DNA of 19,527 bases from Spongospora subterranea (Eukaryota; Endomyxa; Phytomyxea; Plasmodiophorida; Plasmodiophoridae). Of this stretch, positions 8,853 to 19,444 are shown piece after piece. A program made the position numbers and the translations under genes. The notes below the pieces were generated by a model. The model made no database searches. It was not told where the DNA came from and saw only the letters and a program-made list of their open reading frames with translations. Positions within the stretch are counted from its first letter, which is position 1; each line of letters begins with the position of its first letter. The stretch covers positions 1 through 19,527 of the forward strand of contig OUQQ01000381.1 in NCBI GenBank assembly GCA_900404475.1, read 5' to 3'.

Positions 8853-9815
8853 TTACAACGGCTTGACGGCGTTGACGTTCCTGTGCTTGAAAAAGACAGT
8901 CGCGAGCGTGTTGCAGAGTAGCACGAGTGGATTCAAGGAATTCCGTGATAGAAGGCGGAGCATCAAGGTGAGGACGTAAAAGAGCAATGGGTGTGCGAGG
9001 GAGATATCCATTGCAGAGATAGAACGGAGAGTAGGTTGTCGAAGAAGATATACTGAAGTTGTAGGCGATCCAAGAGTTGGAAATTGTTCGTACCAGGCGG
9101 TTTGAAAACGTGTGGCGCTACATCGGATGAGCTGATTGAGAATACGGATAACACGTTCAGTCTGGCCGTCAGTCTGCTGATTGTGTGAAGTGGACAGGCG
9201 TAGCGTGGTTCCTAAGAGTTTGAAAAGTTCGGTCCAAATTGTGCTTGTAAATTTGGGATCACGATCCGAGATTATCTCATCAGGAATGCCATGATGTTTG
9301 AAGATGTGATGGAAAAAGAGATGAGCAGTGTCAGCAGCAGTAGCAGTAGTACGAGTTGGAATAAAATGTGCAAGTTTTGAAAGGCGATCAACAACTATGA
9401 AAAGTGAATCAAAGCCGGCGTGACATTGAGGAAGTGCGACCATAAAGTCCATGGAGATGGATGACCAACGGTGTAACGGAATGGCCAGTGGTTGTAACAG
9501 ACCGGCCGGCCGTTGTGTACTTGTCTTATTGCGTTGGCAGACATCGCAAGTGCTACAGAAGTTGCGGCAGTCGGACTGAAGTGTTGGCCAGTAAAAAGAT
9601 TTAGCAGTGCGGAGGGACGTTGTGGCAACGCCGAAGTGACCTTGGTGAGAAGGATCATGGTTTTCGGCGATGATGGTATGGCGCAAAGCAGTGTCATTCG
9701 TGACGCAGACGCGGTGTCGAAAAAGAGGAGACCGTCTTGCGTCGAATATTGTTCCGGTAACCTGTCAGGGGAGTTAGCAGCGAGCAGGTGTAAGTCACCG
9801 AAGTCTGCATCGTTA
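8853..9815 (-). pseudogene. Ty3/Gypsy integrase fragment, left copy (truncated)
   Basis: A remnant of an LTR-retrotransposon polyprotein. The conserved integrase part runs from about 9686 to 9072: an HHCC zinc finger (H10, H17, C47 and C50 counted from the TTG leucine codon at 9686), then a D,D35E core with Asp80 in SMDFM, Asp141 in ISDRDPKF and Glu177 in DGQTERV. The spacing of 35 residues between the second Asp and Glu is the family norm. One missing base around 9072-9073 shifts the frame after FPTL; the C-terminal part (IAYN, LCNGYLPRTPIALL) continues in another frame to about 8860. Another missing T at 9720-9724 separates it from the upstream polyprotein segment in the spacer. No reverse transcriptase, RNase H, LTR or chromodomain is present. 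Confidence 0.9.
9713..9815. other. Asymmetric spacer between the palindrome arms
   Basis: These 103 bp are the only part of the window without a mirror copy. On the minus strand they read as retroelement polyprotein upstream of the integrase zinc finger (a stretch such as DLHLLAANSPDRLPEQYSTQ, then DGLLFF), so the spacer continues the left-arm element. A run of five A at 9720-9724 (T on the coding strand) puts this segment one base out of frame with the integrase; six would restore the usual family reading. Both spacer edges carry the 11-bp inverted match GACGCAGACGC / GCGTCTGCGTC, counted here as the last bases of the arms. Confidence 0.93.
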
Positions 9816-10675
9816 GCGTCTGCGTCACGAATGACACTGCTCTACGCCATACCATCATCGCCGAAAACCATGATCCTTCTCACCAAGGTCACTTCGGCGT
9901 TGCTACAACGTCCCTCCGCACTGCTAAATCTTTTTACTGGCCAACACTTCAGTCCGACTGCCGCAACTTCTGTAGCACTTGCGATGTCTGCCAACGCAAT
10001 AAGACAAGTACACAACGGCCGGCCGGTCTGTTACAACCACTGGCCATTCCGTTACACCGTTGGTCATCCATCTCCATGGACTTTATGGTCGCACTTCCTC
10101 AATGTCACGCCGGCTTTGATTCACTTTTCATAGTTGTTGATCGCCTTTCAAAACTTGCACATTTTATTCCAACTCGTACTACTGCTACTGCTGCTGACAC
10201 TGCTCATCTCTTTTTCCATCACATCTTCAAACATCATGGCATTCCTGATGAGATAATCTCGGATCGTGATCCCAAATTTACAAGCACAATTTGGACCGAA
10301 CTTTTCAAACTCTTAGGAACCACGCTACGCCTGTCCACTTCACACCATCAGCAGACTGACGGCCAGACTGAACGTGTTATCCGTATTCTCAATCAGCTCA
10401 TCCGATGTAGCACCACACGTTTTCAAACCGCCTGGTACGAACAATTTCCAACTCTTGGATCGCCTACAACTCGAGTATATCTTCTTCGACAACCTACTCT
10501 CCGTTCTATCTCTGCAATGGATATCTCCCGCGCACACTCATTGCTCTTTTACGTCCTCACCTTGATGCTCCGCCTTCTATCACGGAATTCCTTGAATCCA
10601 CTCGTGCTACTCTGCAACACGCTCGCGACTGTCTTTTTCAAGCACAGGAACGTCAACGCCGTCAAGCCGTTGTAA
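9816..10675 (+). pseudogene. Ty3/Gypsy integrase fragment, right copy (truncated)
   Basis: This is the mirror copy of the integrase remnant, starting abruptly at the spacer edge. It keeps the HHCC finger and all three catalytic acidic residues (SMDFM, SDRDPKF, DGQTERV), and it has the same one-base loss at 10455-10456. It differs from the left copy at nine bases. Four are silent in the integrase frame (cta for ttg Leu, gct for gcc Ala, ccg for cct Pro). The other five change four codons: His for Asn before QQTDGQTE, Thr for Ala, Ser for Phe after AYN, and Leu for Pro in LPRTP. Each copy has the more family-like residue at some sites, so both have drifted. Confidence 0.9.
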
Positions 10676-10701
10676 CAATCACCAACGAATTGGGTTGCGA
10701 T

Positions 10702-10887
10702 TCAAATCAATAACGGGCAGGGTTTAAGCCAAATTCAGTCGCTGGTAGACGAGATGAGAGTTCTGCTCCCAAGTTGGGAACGGCGTCAATTATCTCAAAT
10801 CAATAACGGGCAGGGTTTAAGCCAAATTCAGTCGCTGGTAGACGAGATGAGAGTTCTGCTCCCAAGTTGGGAACGGCGTCAATTATC
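10702..10887. repeat. 93-bp tandem duplication, right arm
   Basis: Identical copies lie at 10702-10794 and 10795-10887. On the plus strand, one frame is open from 10676, right after the TAA that ends the shifted integrase frame, to TGA at 10907-10909. It holds the two 31-residue repeats with no start codon of its own. Confidence 0.9.
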
Positions 10888-11063
10888 ACAGCTTTTTCTG
10901 GTTCCTTGATAACGCCACATCAGCTCTTGGTCGATACAGTCCCACTTGCAGTTTTGGCGTAGTTTTATCAAGTTTTCTCACAAGGGATGATGATACATAT
11001 TAGAAACAAATAGTGTTTTCTACAGATGGGTAATCAATATCAACAATGGAGTCAAAAAGAGCT
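10888..11063. other. Stretch without recognised features, right arm
   Basis: This lies between the 93-bp repeats and the 3' end of pseudogene C and mirrors 8465-8640. I see no gene or repeat in it. Confidence 0.5.
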
Positions 11064-12926
11064 TCATCGGATAATTGATCGCTCAACAGCGCATTGTTTC
11101 CAATCGCTTCATAGTATCACGATCGTGAGGATGAAACACATCATGGCATAGTCGCAAGCAAGCCCGATCCATATCCCCGTCAGGCCAAGTTTGAGATCAA
11201 ACGCGAACAGGAAGGCGGCGGGTAGGGAACAGGACCAACTACACTAAACCATGTGACTTGATTATAAGACCAACGACAAGACACATTTGAACTACCAATG
11301 CGCCAACGATGGCGACAGGAAGTGGACGACCTTGCCCATAAAGAATTGCACTTAAAATGAGCATCAAACTGGAAAGGTGAATGCGATTGTTAGTGACTGT
11401 TTTGGACATTTGGAGAACGTTGCACCTTAGCCAACCGTAAGCCATCGTTAACGCATCTGTTATTTGTGCAGCGCCGCGCCATACAGCAGGATCACTGGAG
11501 AATATATGTCCAATATAGTACCTGAGAGCGTATAGAGCTGTGGCGATAACAAATGCCACAACTATCGACAAGCAAACCGACAGTCGAGAGCAGTGCGTCG
11601 TGCAAATTTGGGGTTTTTTGCACCTGACGGGATCGTAAGCGACAGAACGATGGGGGTTTGTGCACAAGCCCGACCAAGATGATACCCCACCTTAGATACT
11701 GTGCATTGAAACATGTACAACACATGGCAAACTCCAGATTGAACGGCGACCTCAACGGCACCTAACAAGCGAGTAAGACCTGGGCAAAGAAGATGGCTCC
11801 GGCTGTCGAACCTAATCGCGAAGTAAAGAAGGAGAGGGTCAGCATCAACTAATAGCAGGATGATGGTCAACATGAAATGTTGACTATAATGATAATGTCC
11901 ATGGTATATACTCATAGGGTCGACGCGTTTCCAACCATGATCGGAACGGTTTGCTTTAGGTATTGCTGTATATTCTCTTTCGTGAAGCAATCCCAGAATG
12001 GGGTATAGGGCCACGTCCTAATGTGGTACTGTTTGATGGCGCATGTGTAGAGGACGAACGCAATCAGCGGGAGCAATCGCGACAGGGAGGTTGCAATCGG
12101 TGACCCGACCCGATGTATTCCAGACCGGGGGAGTCGACCCATTTCTAAATCGCCACCCGATTGAGACACTGAATCTGGAATTTTGAAAATACATTGATGC
12201 TTATCATGAATGAGAACTACATTGAGAGCCAAGTTCACAACTGTGAACGCCATGTTATTGACGAGGGCAGGCATTACAATGTTTTCTGTTTGGAAATCCT
12301 GTCGAAGAGCGTAGTATAGCGAGTTCGCGATCAACCCAAATGCCGACCAGATTGCGAAATCCTGAGATAGGTGGCTAAAGAAGCAAAATGGCTGCTAACA
12401 CGATTTTCAGCCATTTCCCGAGCAGTTTAGGATTTTCTGCTCCGTTTCAGAGGGTCTTCAGGGAATCAGCTGCGCTACCCGTAAAAGCACTGAACACTTC
12501 TAGAACGGTTGTGGCCCTGGATAACAGTCATTAGCTCACCATTGGGGTGCAGGTAAATGTATAGCACGATACATTGCTGAGGCTGCCAGATAACTCGTTC
12601 CATTTTCTGGATATCCCAACAGGCTCATGTCGGTTAAAACCACTGCAATAGAGTCAGACCTGGACATTAGCCTGTACTCATGACTCGGAAATCAAAAGAT
12701 AAGCCAACCGGGCCGCCAATAACGACGAAATCTCGAGCCTCGTTGAGCCAACTCATCTGAATTGAAACATCGCCACCCTCTTCGGGATCCAATTTTTTAG
12801 GGCAATTCGAATTTTCGCCCCCATCTTGACAGAGAGATGGTCTGCATCAGGTCGCTCGCAAAGGATTTTCTCCAAAAGCGGAGTGAGCGATGTGTCTTGA
12901 TCACTTTGATAGACCGGCACTGTCAT
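11064..12926 (-). pseudogene. MATE transporter pseudogene C, right arm
   Basis: This is the mirror copy of the locus at 6602-8464 and carries the same lesions: the N-terminal frameshift, the TGA and TAG in exon 3, the deletion that removes exon 4, the lost exon 5 donor, the GGGTC duplication (12102-12111), the Trp-to-stop change (11912-11914) and the late TGA (11109-11111). A non-functional locus should collect mutations fast, so the lack of any difference between the two copies argues that they are one locus assembled twice or a very recent duplication. Confidence 0.9.
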
Positions 12927-14065
12927 GGCGAATAGGGGCCAATGAGTCGAGCAATGGATTGCGGGCGCCTTCTGCCGTGTCGGCGAAGGAACGTCGACCG
13001 GTGGGGCCGTGCGGGTCAATGAACACTGAAAACGAGGCAAAGAGCGTCCACAGTCATCACACTTGACTTATAGTGTTAAACTCACAGTGCGGTTACGCTG
13101 TTACAGTAACCCTCCTGAAACGGTGAAACCCGTCCGGACTGTCACAGTGCCCCGTTTTATGTAGCCGGTGCGACTGGCATGACCAGCTGAGTGCCCCTCT
13201 CCGATTCGAACTCTGATTCTCCGTTGCCCGTTTTACAATTACCATAAATGTTCACTACAGAGCCATGGAAGGGTGACAGGGCAGAACGTTGAATGAAGGG
13301 GGAAATGGTGTTGCTGAGTGCCGATGACATTGCTCCTGACAAAAAAAATGTTTTGGTGATCAGGTTCCAGAACGCATTTGCATGGGTCCCATCTGACCAC
13401 CAGACGATTGTACAGGTCTATATGTGTTGGGAATTGCTGGTTTCAATACAGTTTGATATGAGGCCATTAATCGTCTGGTGGTCAGATGGGGTCCATGCAA
13501 GTGTGTTCATGACCATCAACTAATTTTTGACAGCAGCCATGTCATCATCATGTAGAGCGTTGAACATACAATACACGCAGCGTATGATTATTAACCCGTA
13601 CTCATAGTCTCAGTGTTTCCTTATGGCGAATCTGAATTACCGAATAATTATAAAACAGATCATGTAGTATATATGTCGAATAGTTATTGAAAATCCCTAG
13701 TTTCAAACATGACAGTTTCATATATGACGACAGCTTCCATCTGCCAGAATAGGTTTGTCAAACCCGGGGTATTGGTCAGAATCTTTTCAGGACGCCTCAC
13801 CGTCGGCGAAACACAGTGCAAGCCCGGTTCATTGCCCTACGGTAGTCCGGCCGCACAGTTGAGTACTGTAGCCGAGTGGACAACTGCCACCAAGTCACGG
13901 ACACGGCATTGTAACCGTGCTGGACCCAACGGCTACAGTGCTCGGTATGTGTATAAGCGGCCTAATTTAGAGCTCAGAGCCACCACTTAGCCTGGTTCGG
14001 GGTATCGTCGTCAAAATAAAGCGAACGATCTGAATCTTTGTCTAAAGGGTTCAGGACACATTCTT
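12927..14065. promoter_or_regulatory. Divergent intergenic region C / B, right arm
   Basis: This is the mirror of 5463-6601. It would contain the promoter of B (reading right) and the former promoter of C (reading left), plus the hairpin at 13323-13546 and the ACTGTNACAG-like word cluster at about 13079-13148. No defined core promoter is recognised. Confidence 0.45.
13323..13546. repeat. ~224-bp imperfect hairpin (MITE-like), right arm
   Basis: This is the mirror copy of 5982-6205, with the same terminal GATGACAT pairing and internal mismatches. Confidence 0.7.
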
Positions 14066-16173
14066 ATGACGATCACAGTTGGCCAAGATGAGCACGATGA
14101 GAAGCTCGCTCCTCTTTTGGACCAGTTCGTTGACCAAGACACAGTAAAGCGTCATCCTGGCTTCACCGATAGAAACAGCGATGATGAATGGGAATCTTCG
14201 GCAGATATAGAAGTAGGGCAATATGAAGTCATTGAAACTCGAATGAATTGGCTGCATGAGACATGGATGTTTGCTGTTATTGGTGGTCCTGTTGGGCTAT
14301 CTTCATTCCTCAGAGTAATCAGTAAGCCCGAAGAGATGCGCTCGCACAGGGTTACTCCCCTAATTTCCCTAATTCTACATTGTGTAGTGGCAATAACGGA
14401 CTCTAGCGTATTGGGTCGTCTTGAGAACGGAACTGTCTATCTGGCAGCATCAGCAATGTAATGGATCTCTATTATGCTGTTATCCCTACCCAAATGATAT
14501 GCTTATCCCAGTATGCAGGGCCTCCATTGTTTTAGACATCTTCTCCAGTTTTCCAAGTAGTGCAGCGGATTCCTTAATCACTCTCTGTTCTCAAGCTGAA
14601 GGAGCAAAGAATCCCAAACTACTTGGGAAATGGTTGAAAATAGGAACCGTTGCCATCATCATCCTCAGTCTACCAATTATCGTCATATCATTTTTCACAG
14701 GTATGATCTCGTCATGCCATTTTTCTCTCGAACTAAAAGACTTACCTAGACCGGATACTATACATGTTGGGAACCTCACCTGAGATTGCGTAATCCCCCA
14801 GAATTCTCCCTTTACTGTTCTAATGTACTATATGGTGTTTTCAGGACTATTTCCAAAACTTTCGCAATCTGGACGGCGTTTGGGTTGATTCCGAACTCCA
14901 TATATTATGCCCTCCGGCAGTTCTTCCAGACACAAAACATTGTGCTGCCTTCCCTCTTCAATAATATGGCGTTTGTATTCATCAACGTATTCCTCAACAT
15001 CTTGTTTGTTCATGGTATTTGAGGATCGACGCGATTGCACAATTTTTTAACACACCGCAACGGTTAGGGGTGGGTGGATTTAGCGGTTTGGGATATATCG
15101 GATCGCCAATTGCGACCACTGTGTCCCGAAGCCTGCAACTACTTGTATTCATCATTTACACTTGCGCCATCAAACAGTACCATGTCAGAACTTGGCCAAG
15201 CACACCATTTTGGGATTGCTTTACCATTTCCAGTGTAAGAGAATACTCAAAGCAAACAGTTCCAACAATGTTTGGAAATGTCTCGACACAATGGGTGCGT
15301 TCATACATCAAAATTCAGCATTTTCAGGTTTTTTAACGGATCATTATGTTCTTAGTTGCTACAAATGGTTTCTATATTCGCTTCACGACTAGGTATTAGC
15401 ACTATAGTCGTTTTCAATTTCCGCCGATATGATATATTCGGGTAGGTGTTACTGAGGTCGCTGTTCAATCAGCTGTTTACAACGTCTTTTACGCATTTCA
15501 ATGCTTGACTATCGGCTTAGCTAAAGCTACGATCAGTAGAGTTGGATACTATCTCGGTTAAGTTCTGTAGATCATGCTCCCATTCCGGGAATACTCATGA
15601 TGAAAACAGGTGCGAACAACCCGAAATTCGCTCGACTTACTGCACGGTTGTCGTTCTCCTTATCAATAATCGTGGCATTTCTAATCGCCACAACTCTATA
15701 TATTATCCGATACCAAATTGGTCATATATTCTCTCGAGACCCTGCAGTATGGTCAGCAGCCACACAGTTGACGAGTATGTTGGCGTTGGCGTATGGTTGG
15801 CTAAGGTGATCTCCCACCTCCATTATCCAAACAACGCACGCTGATGCGCTCACAGTATGATGCTCATTTTAGCTTCGATCCTGTATGGACAAGGGCGTCC
15901 ATTTCCTGTTGCCATCATCACTGCATTGGTAAATTAACCTCGTTGGTCGCTAGACGAAGATAACTGACGATGTCGAAACAGGGTAATTGGCTCTGCTCTC
16001 TGCCTGCTGCATATGTTTTCGCATTTCAACTGAAGCTCGGGCTGGTTGGAATTTGGCTGGGGCTTGCTTGTGGTTATACCATGATGTCTTGTGTTATGGG
16101 GATCGTGATATTTCGAAGTAATTGGGAACAGTGCGCCATCGATGCTCGAAGGCGTTCAAAGTCTACCTGCTGA
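14066..16173 (+). CDS. MATE family efflux transporter B, right arm (11 exons, 517 aa)
   Basis: This is the mirror copy of the gene at 3355-5462, with the same predicted protein. Exons: 14066-14321, 14388-14457, 14519-14700, 14750-14789, 14845-15014, 15068-15294, 15356-15392, 15446-15556, 15610-15805, 15856-15928 and 15982-16173. Running lengths give intron phases 1, 2, 1, 2, 1, 0, 1, 1, 2, 0 and a continuous frame from ATG to TGA. The splice model is supported by conserved MATE blocks meeting across each junction and by the same exon lengths in A. Exon 7 is only 37 nt and exon 4 only 40 nt, so automatic gene finders may skip them. Confidence 0.9.
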
Positions 16174-16671
16174 GTACCAGCTGTATGCAGTTTCTGATGA
16201 TAATAACCATAGTTTTTATTAAATTGTCAGTACTTTACACTGGGCCGGCCCAGTTAGCAAAAAAGCTAAATATTCCGTTCCCCATCTTACTCATTAGCCA
16301 TCAACAAAATACTTGCGTCTAAACATAACAGTAAAACGACGGACGGTCGACGCACGTGCATCGTTGCTGGCATTTTTTTTCCTGAATCGAGCCCTAATTT
16401 TTGGATTCTGTGTCAGTGGACAATGCGGGTCGAGCGCCAGGTGAGGCATTGCGCCAGTTTGGCTCTTGCCTGTCTGGCGGCTGCAGTGCTTCCCTGATTT
16501 ACGTGTCTCACAAGTCAGAGGTGCCCGATTCCCTCTGGACCTGTATTCCAACCCCCTAATTGTCGGGTCCAACCGCTGGTCCATAAAGGATTATTTGGCG
16601 CGGACGTTGGGTCGCCTCGTTGCGCGCTATTAGGAGGGCGTCGCTATCCTGGGCGGTTTCTGTCGCCTAAA
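16174..16671. promoter_or_regulatory. Intergenic region between MATE B and A, right arm
   Basis: This is the mirror of 2857-3354. It would hold the 3' end of B and the promoter of A. The 16-bp perfect palindrome is at 16239-16254. No specific promoter element is recognised. Confidence 0.5.
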
Positions 16672-18714
16672 ATGGTTTTACATTCCGCACGCAGTGAACA
16701 AGAGCAGAATGTGCCTTTGCTAATCGATGCCCATGATGGCATCGATACACTAAACGTATCCGGCACTGAAGTGAATTTTACCTGGAAATCTGAAGCGTGG
16801 GTGCTGAGTTCAATCGGGTTTCCTGTTGGGGTTTCGTCATTCTGCCGCCTATTAAGTATTTATGCTCGTTTTTTATTTCCATTTCCACTGAATGCAATTG
16901 ATTGTGAAACAGTGGCTGTCACCGATATCAGCGTCCTTGGTCGACTTCCTAATGGCACAATATATCTTGCAGCCGCCTCGATGTTTGTCCATGATTCTGT
17001 TGACTATCTCATCTTTGTCACCAACACCTTATCTAGGTCGTATGTAGTTATGGATATAACAGGGACGTTTCCTTCAACAGCGGCAGACGCTCTCAATGCC
17101 CTCTGTTCTCAAGCTGATGGCGCCAAGAACCCCAAGATGATCGGTCGATGGCTCAAGATCGGTCTATGTATTGTCATTCTTATGTGTCCGCCTATAATGC
17201 TTTTATGGCTCATGACAGGTACTATCTCCTTGTCGATTTTCGCCATCTACTCACGCTTTTTAGGAACAATTCTAGAATCGTTGGGTTGTTCGCCCGAAAT
17301 CGCGTATTTCAAACTCGATAACCATTGACCTTGTTTTACCTATTTACCATGTACCTAGAGATTTAGCCAATACTTTCGCCCTGTGGTCAATGTTTGGTCT
17401 TATTCCCAATACTGTCTACTACGCCATTCGTCAATATTTCCAAGCACAACATATTGTAATGCCAGCCCTTTATACAAACATGTTGTTTGTAGGTGTCAAT
17501 CTGTTCCTCAATGTCGCTCTCGTCCATGGTTCTTGATTTTCAATGCAATCAATTTGTTTGACTCCTTATCTGTATGCTATTTTTAGGACTGGGGCCTTTT
17601 CCTGGGCTAGGATTCATTGGGTCGCCAATCGCTACATCCTTATCGCGTACATTGCAGCTTGTCGTTTTTATTCTCTACACATGTACATGGAAGAAGCTGC
17701 ACCGAACAACATGGCCTGATGGCTCGTTTTGGGATTGTTTTTCAAAACGACATGTGTCGGAGTACTTTAAACAGACCATTCCCACCATGATTGGCAATGC
17801 AATTGAGCAATGGGTAAATTGCACTATAGTTCGTACATTCCAGGGTTTTTTGTTCTGATTCTGATTTACAGCAATTCGAGGCAGTGACATTGATGGCGTC
17901 AAGATTAAGTTAGCTCTTATCACGCCTATCGCCGTTCTGCAGTAGTAATCAACTCGTTTATAGGTGTTGTAGATTTGGCCACGCAATCAGCAGTATTCAA
18001 CATATTCTATACTTTCCACTGTATCACGTTCGGTTTGAGCAAAGCTATCACATGTCGCGTTGGTTATTATTTAGGCAAGTTGCTTCAAGCTTCGAGGCAG
18101 TCCTGTTTTTGTTTAACTCATATCTGCAGGCGCTAACCAGCCCAGATATGCCAGGTTTACAAGCCTTCTGGCAATCTGGTTATGTTTGGGCATAAGTGTG
18201 TGCATCGCCGCCATTCTTTATTTAATCCGGAACGTTATCGGTCATCTGTATTCCCTTGATCCGGCGATATGGGCAGATAGTGCATCGCTGATGACATTTC
18301 TTTCCATAACTTATATTGGAGTCAGGTCATCATTTGTGAGATTCCTGGCACCAAGGCCTTCATCTTATTCGTTTCCCACGTAGTTTGCTAATGGCGTTGA
18401 TATCCATCTTATTTGGACAAGGAAGACCATTTCCTGTTGCAGTCGTTGGTGGATTGGTAATTCTTCCATGATTCTCGTTGTCGTCAACTCTAATTGAGTA
18501 ATTGCAATGTTCATCACAGTGCGCTTGGGTTGTCTCTTTACCAGCTGCTTACACATTCTCGTTCGTGTTCTCGTTTGGTCTTGTCGGTTTGTGGATGGGC
18601 CTATCGTGCGGTTACTTCCTTAGCGCGATCTTGTTGGGCGCTATCGTTTATCGAAGTGATTGGAATGACTGCGCTATACAAGCTGTATCAAGATCAACAA
18701 TTGTTTATGATTAA
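16672..18714 (+). CDS. MATE family efflux transporter A, right arm (11 exons, 494 aa)
   Basis: This is the mirror copy of the gene at 814-2856. Exons: 16672-16855, 16913-16982, 17037-17218, 17264-17303, 17359-17528, 17587-17813, 17872-17908, 17964-18074, 18130-18325, 18384-18456 and 18520-18714. Introns 1-3 (57, 54 and 45 nt) are stop-free multiples of three, so an unspliced reading frame runs from 16672 to 17328 and could mislead a gene finder. Intron 8 (18075-18129) starts GCAAGT and ends CAG. The predicted protein is the same as that of the left copy, with MATE blocks in all exons; it would sit in a cell membrane as an exporter of unknown substrate. Confidence 0.88.
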
Positions 18715-19090
18715 TTTATACGTCAGAGAAAATAATAGTGATTGCGTTTCGTAGTAAAAATTGCTCGCCATAAGCCAACTACATCCTAGATCAACATAGT
18801 ATCTTTACTTGGTAATTACATTGCACTCTTAACGATATCATAAGATGCGTTTTGGCCGTCAGGTCAGGACGGCCTCGAAATAGCAGCGAAATAACGAAAG
18901 TCACTAGCTTCATTAATGAGATCATTGACGTAACTCGTAGAAATAACACCTCGACCTAAGAAGCAGAATTCAGTTACGCGATACGTAACAAATAGCATCA
19001 GGTTGTGCGAGCAATTCTTGTGATTTTGCTGCGGCTGCAGCAAATTCTAGCAATTAGCTAAGCAGCCGAATGCGTCATCTGACATCTCAT
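18715..19090. other. Intergenic region 3' of MATE A, right arm
   Basis: This is the mirror of 438-813. It carries two small hairpins at 18854-18874 and 19025-19044. No gene is seen. Confidence 0.5.
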
Positions 19091-19316
19091 GACAATAATA
19101 TTTCGAACGGGCTTTTGGATCATCTGTGAACCGTCACTGTCGCCAAACGGACACGCGACGCGTAGCATTACGGGATGCAGCATGATGCCTCGGGAAAGAT
19201 ATCGACGGGTTCCTGGGCAGCGAAACCCTCGGTGTTGCATCCAGTATTGGTACAGGTCGTTGGCGATAGTGACGGTCCACAGATGATTCAAAAGCCCGTT
19301 TGAAACATTATTTGTC
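19091..19316. repeat. ~226-bp imperfect hairpin, right arm
   Basis: This is the mirror copy of 212-437, with the same mismatches. The 102- and 65-codon frames that overlap on its two strands follow from the symmetry and show no protein family. Confidence 0.7.
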
Positions 19317-19444
19317 GGGGATAAGGAGTACATCGTGGCCGCTGCGATGTATTTTATCAACCGCAACTGTCACCTTGAACCCGGTTATGCTGGGATTCCT
19401 TTCGCTGACCATCCACCTTGGCCATTTACATTACCGTGCTCGAT

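Larger units (their letters stand above)
1..9712 (+). repeat. Left arm of window-long inverted repeat
   Basis: This arm is the reverse complement of 9816-19527. Base p pairs with base 19528-p, so the first 60 bases match the reverse complement of the last 60, and every open frame in one arm has its mirror in the other. I compared the inner 860 bp base by base and found nine substitutions and no indel. Elsewhere I compared mirrored translations in all frames plus sampled intergenic stretches and found no difference. The arm carries MATE genes A and B on the minus strand, pseudogene C on the plus strand and an integrase fragment on the minus strand. Confidence 0.98.

Noticed and set aside
8853..9686. 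Reading the 277-codon integrase frame as an intact protein
   Set aside because: The first codon is TTG inside an ongoing coding sequence, and the last ~70 codons are out of frame. The family sequence continues in another frame.
9513..10133. 206-codon plus-strand open frame across the centre
   Set aside because: Its first part is antisense to the left integrase copy and its second part is an out-of-frame reading of the right copy. It exists only because the two arms meet here.
8641..10887. LTRs of the retrotransposon
   Set aside because: The 93-bp repeats are adjacent and tandem, and the mirrored pair is inverted. LTRs would be direct repeats flanking the element, hundreds of bases long, with TG...CA ends and a primer-binding site. 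None is seen.
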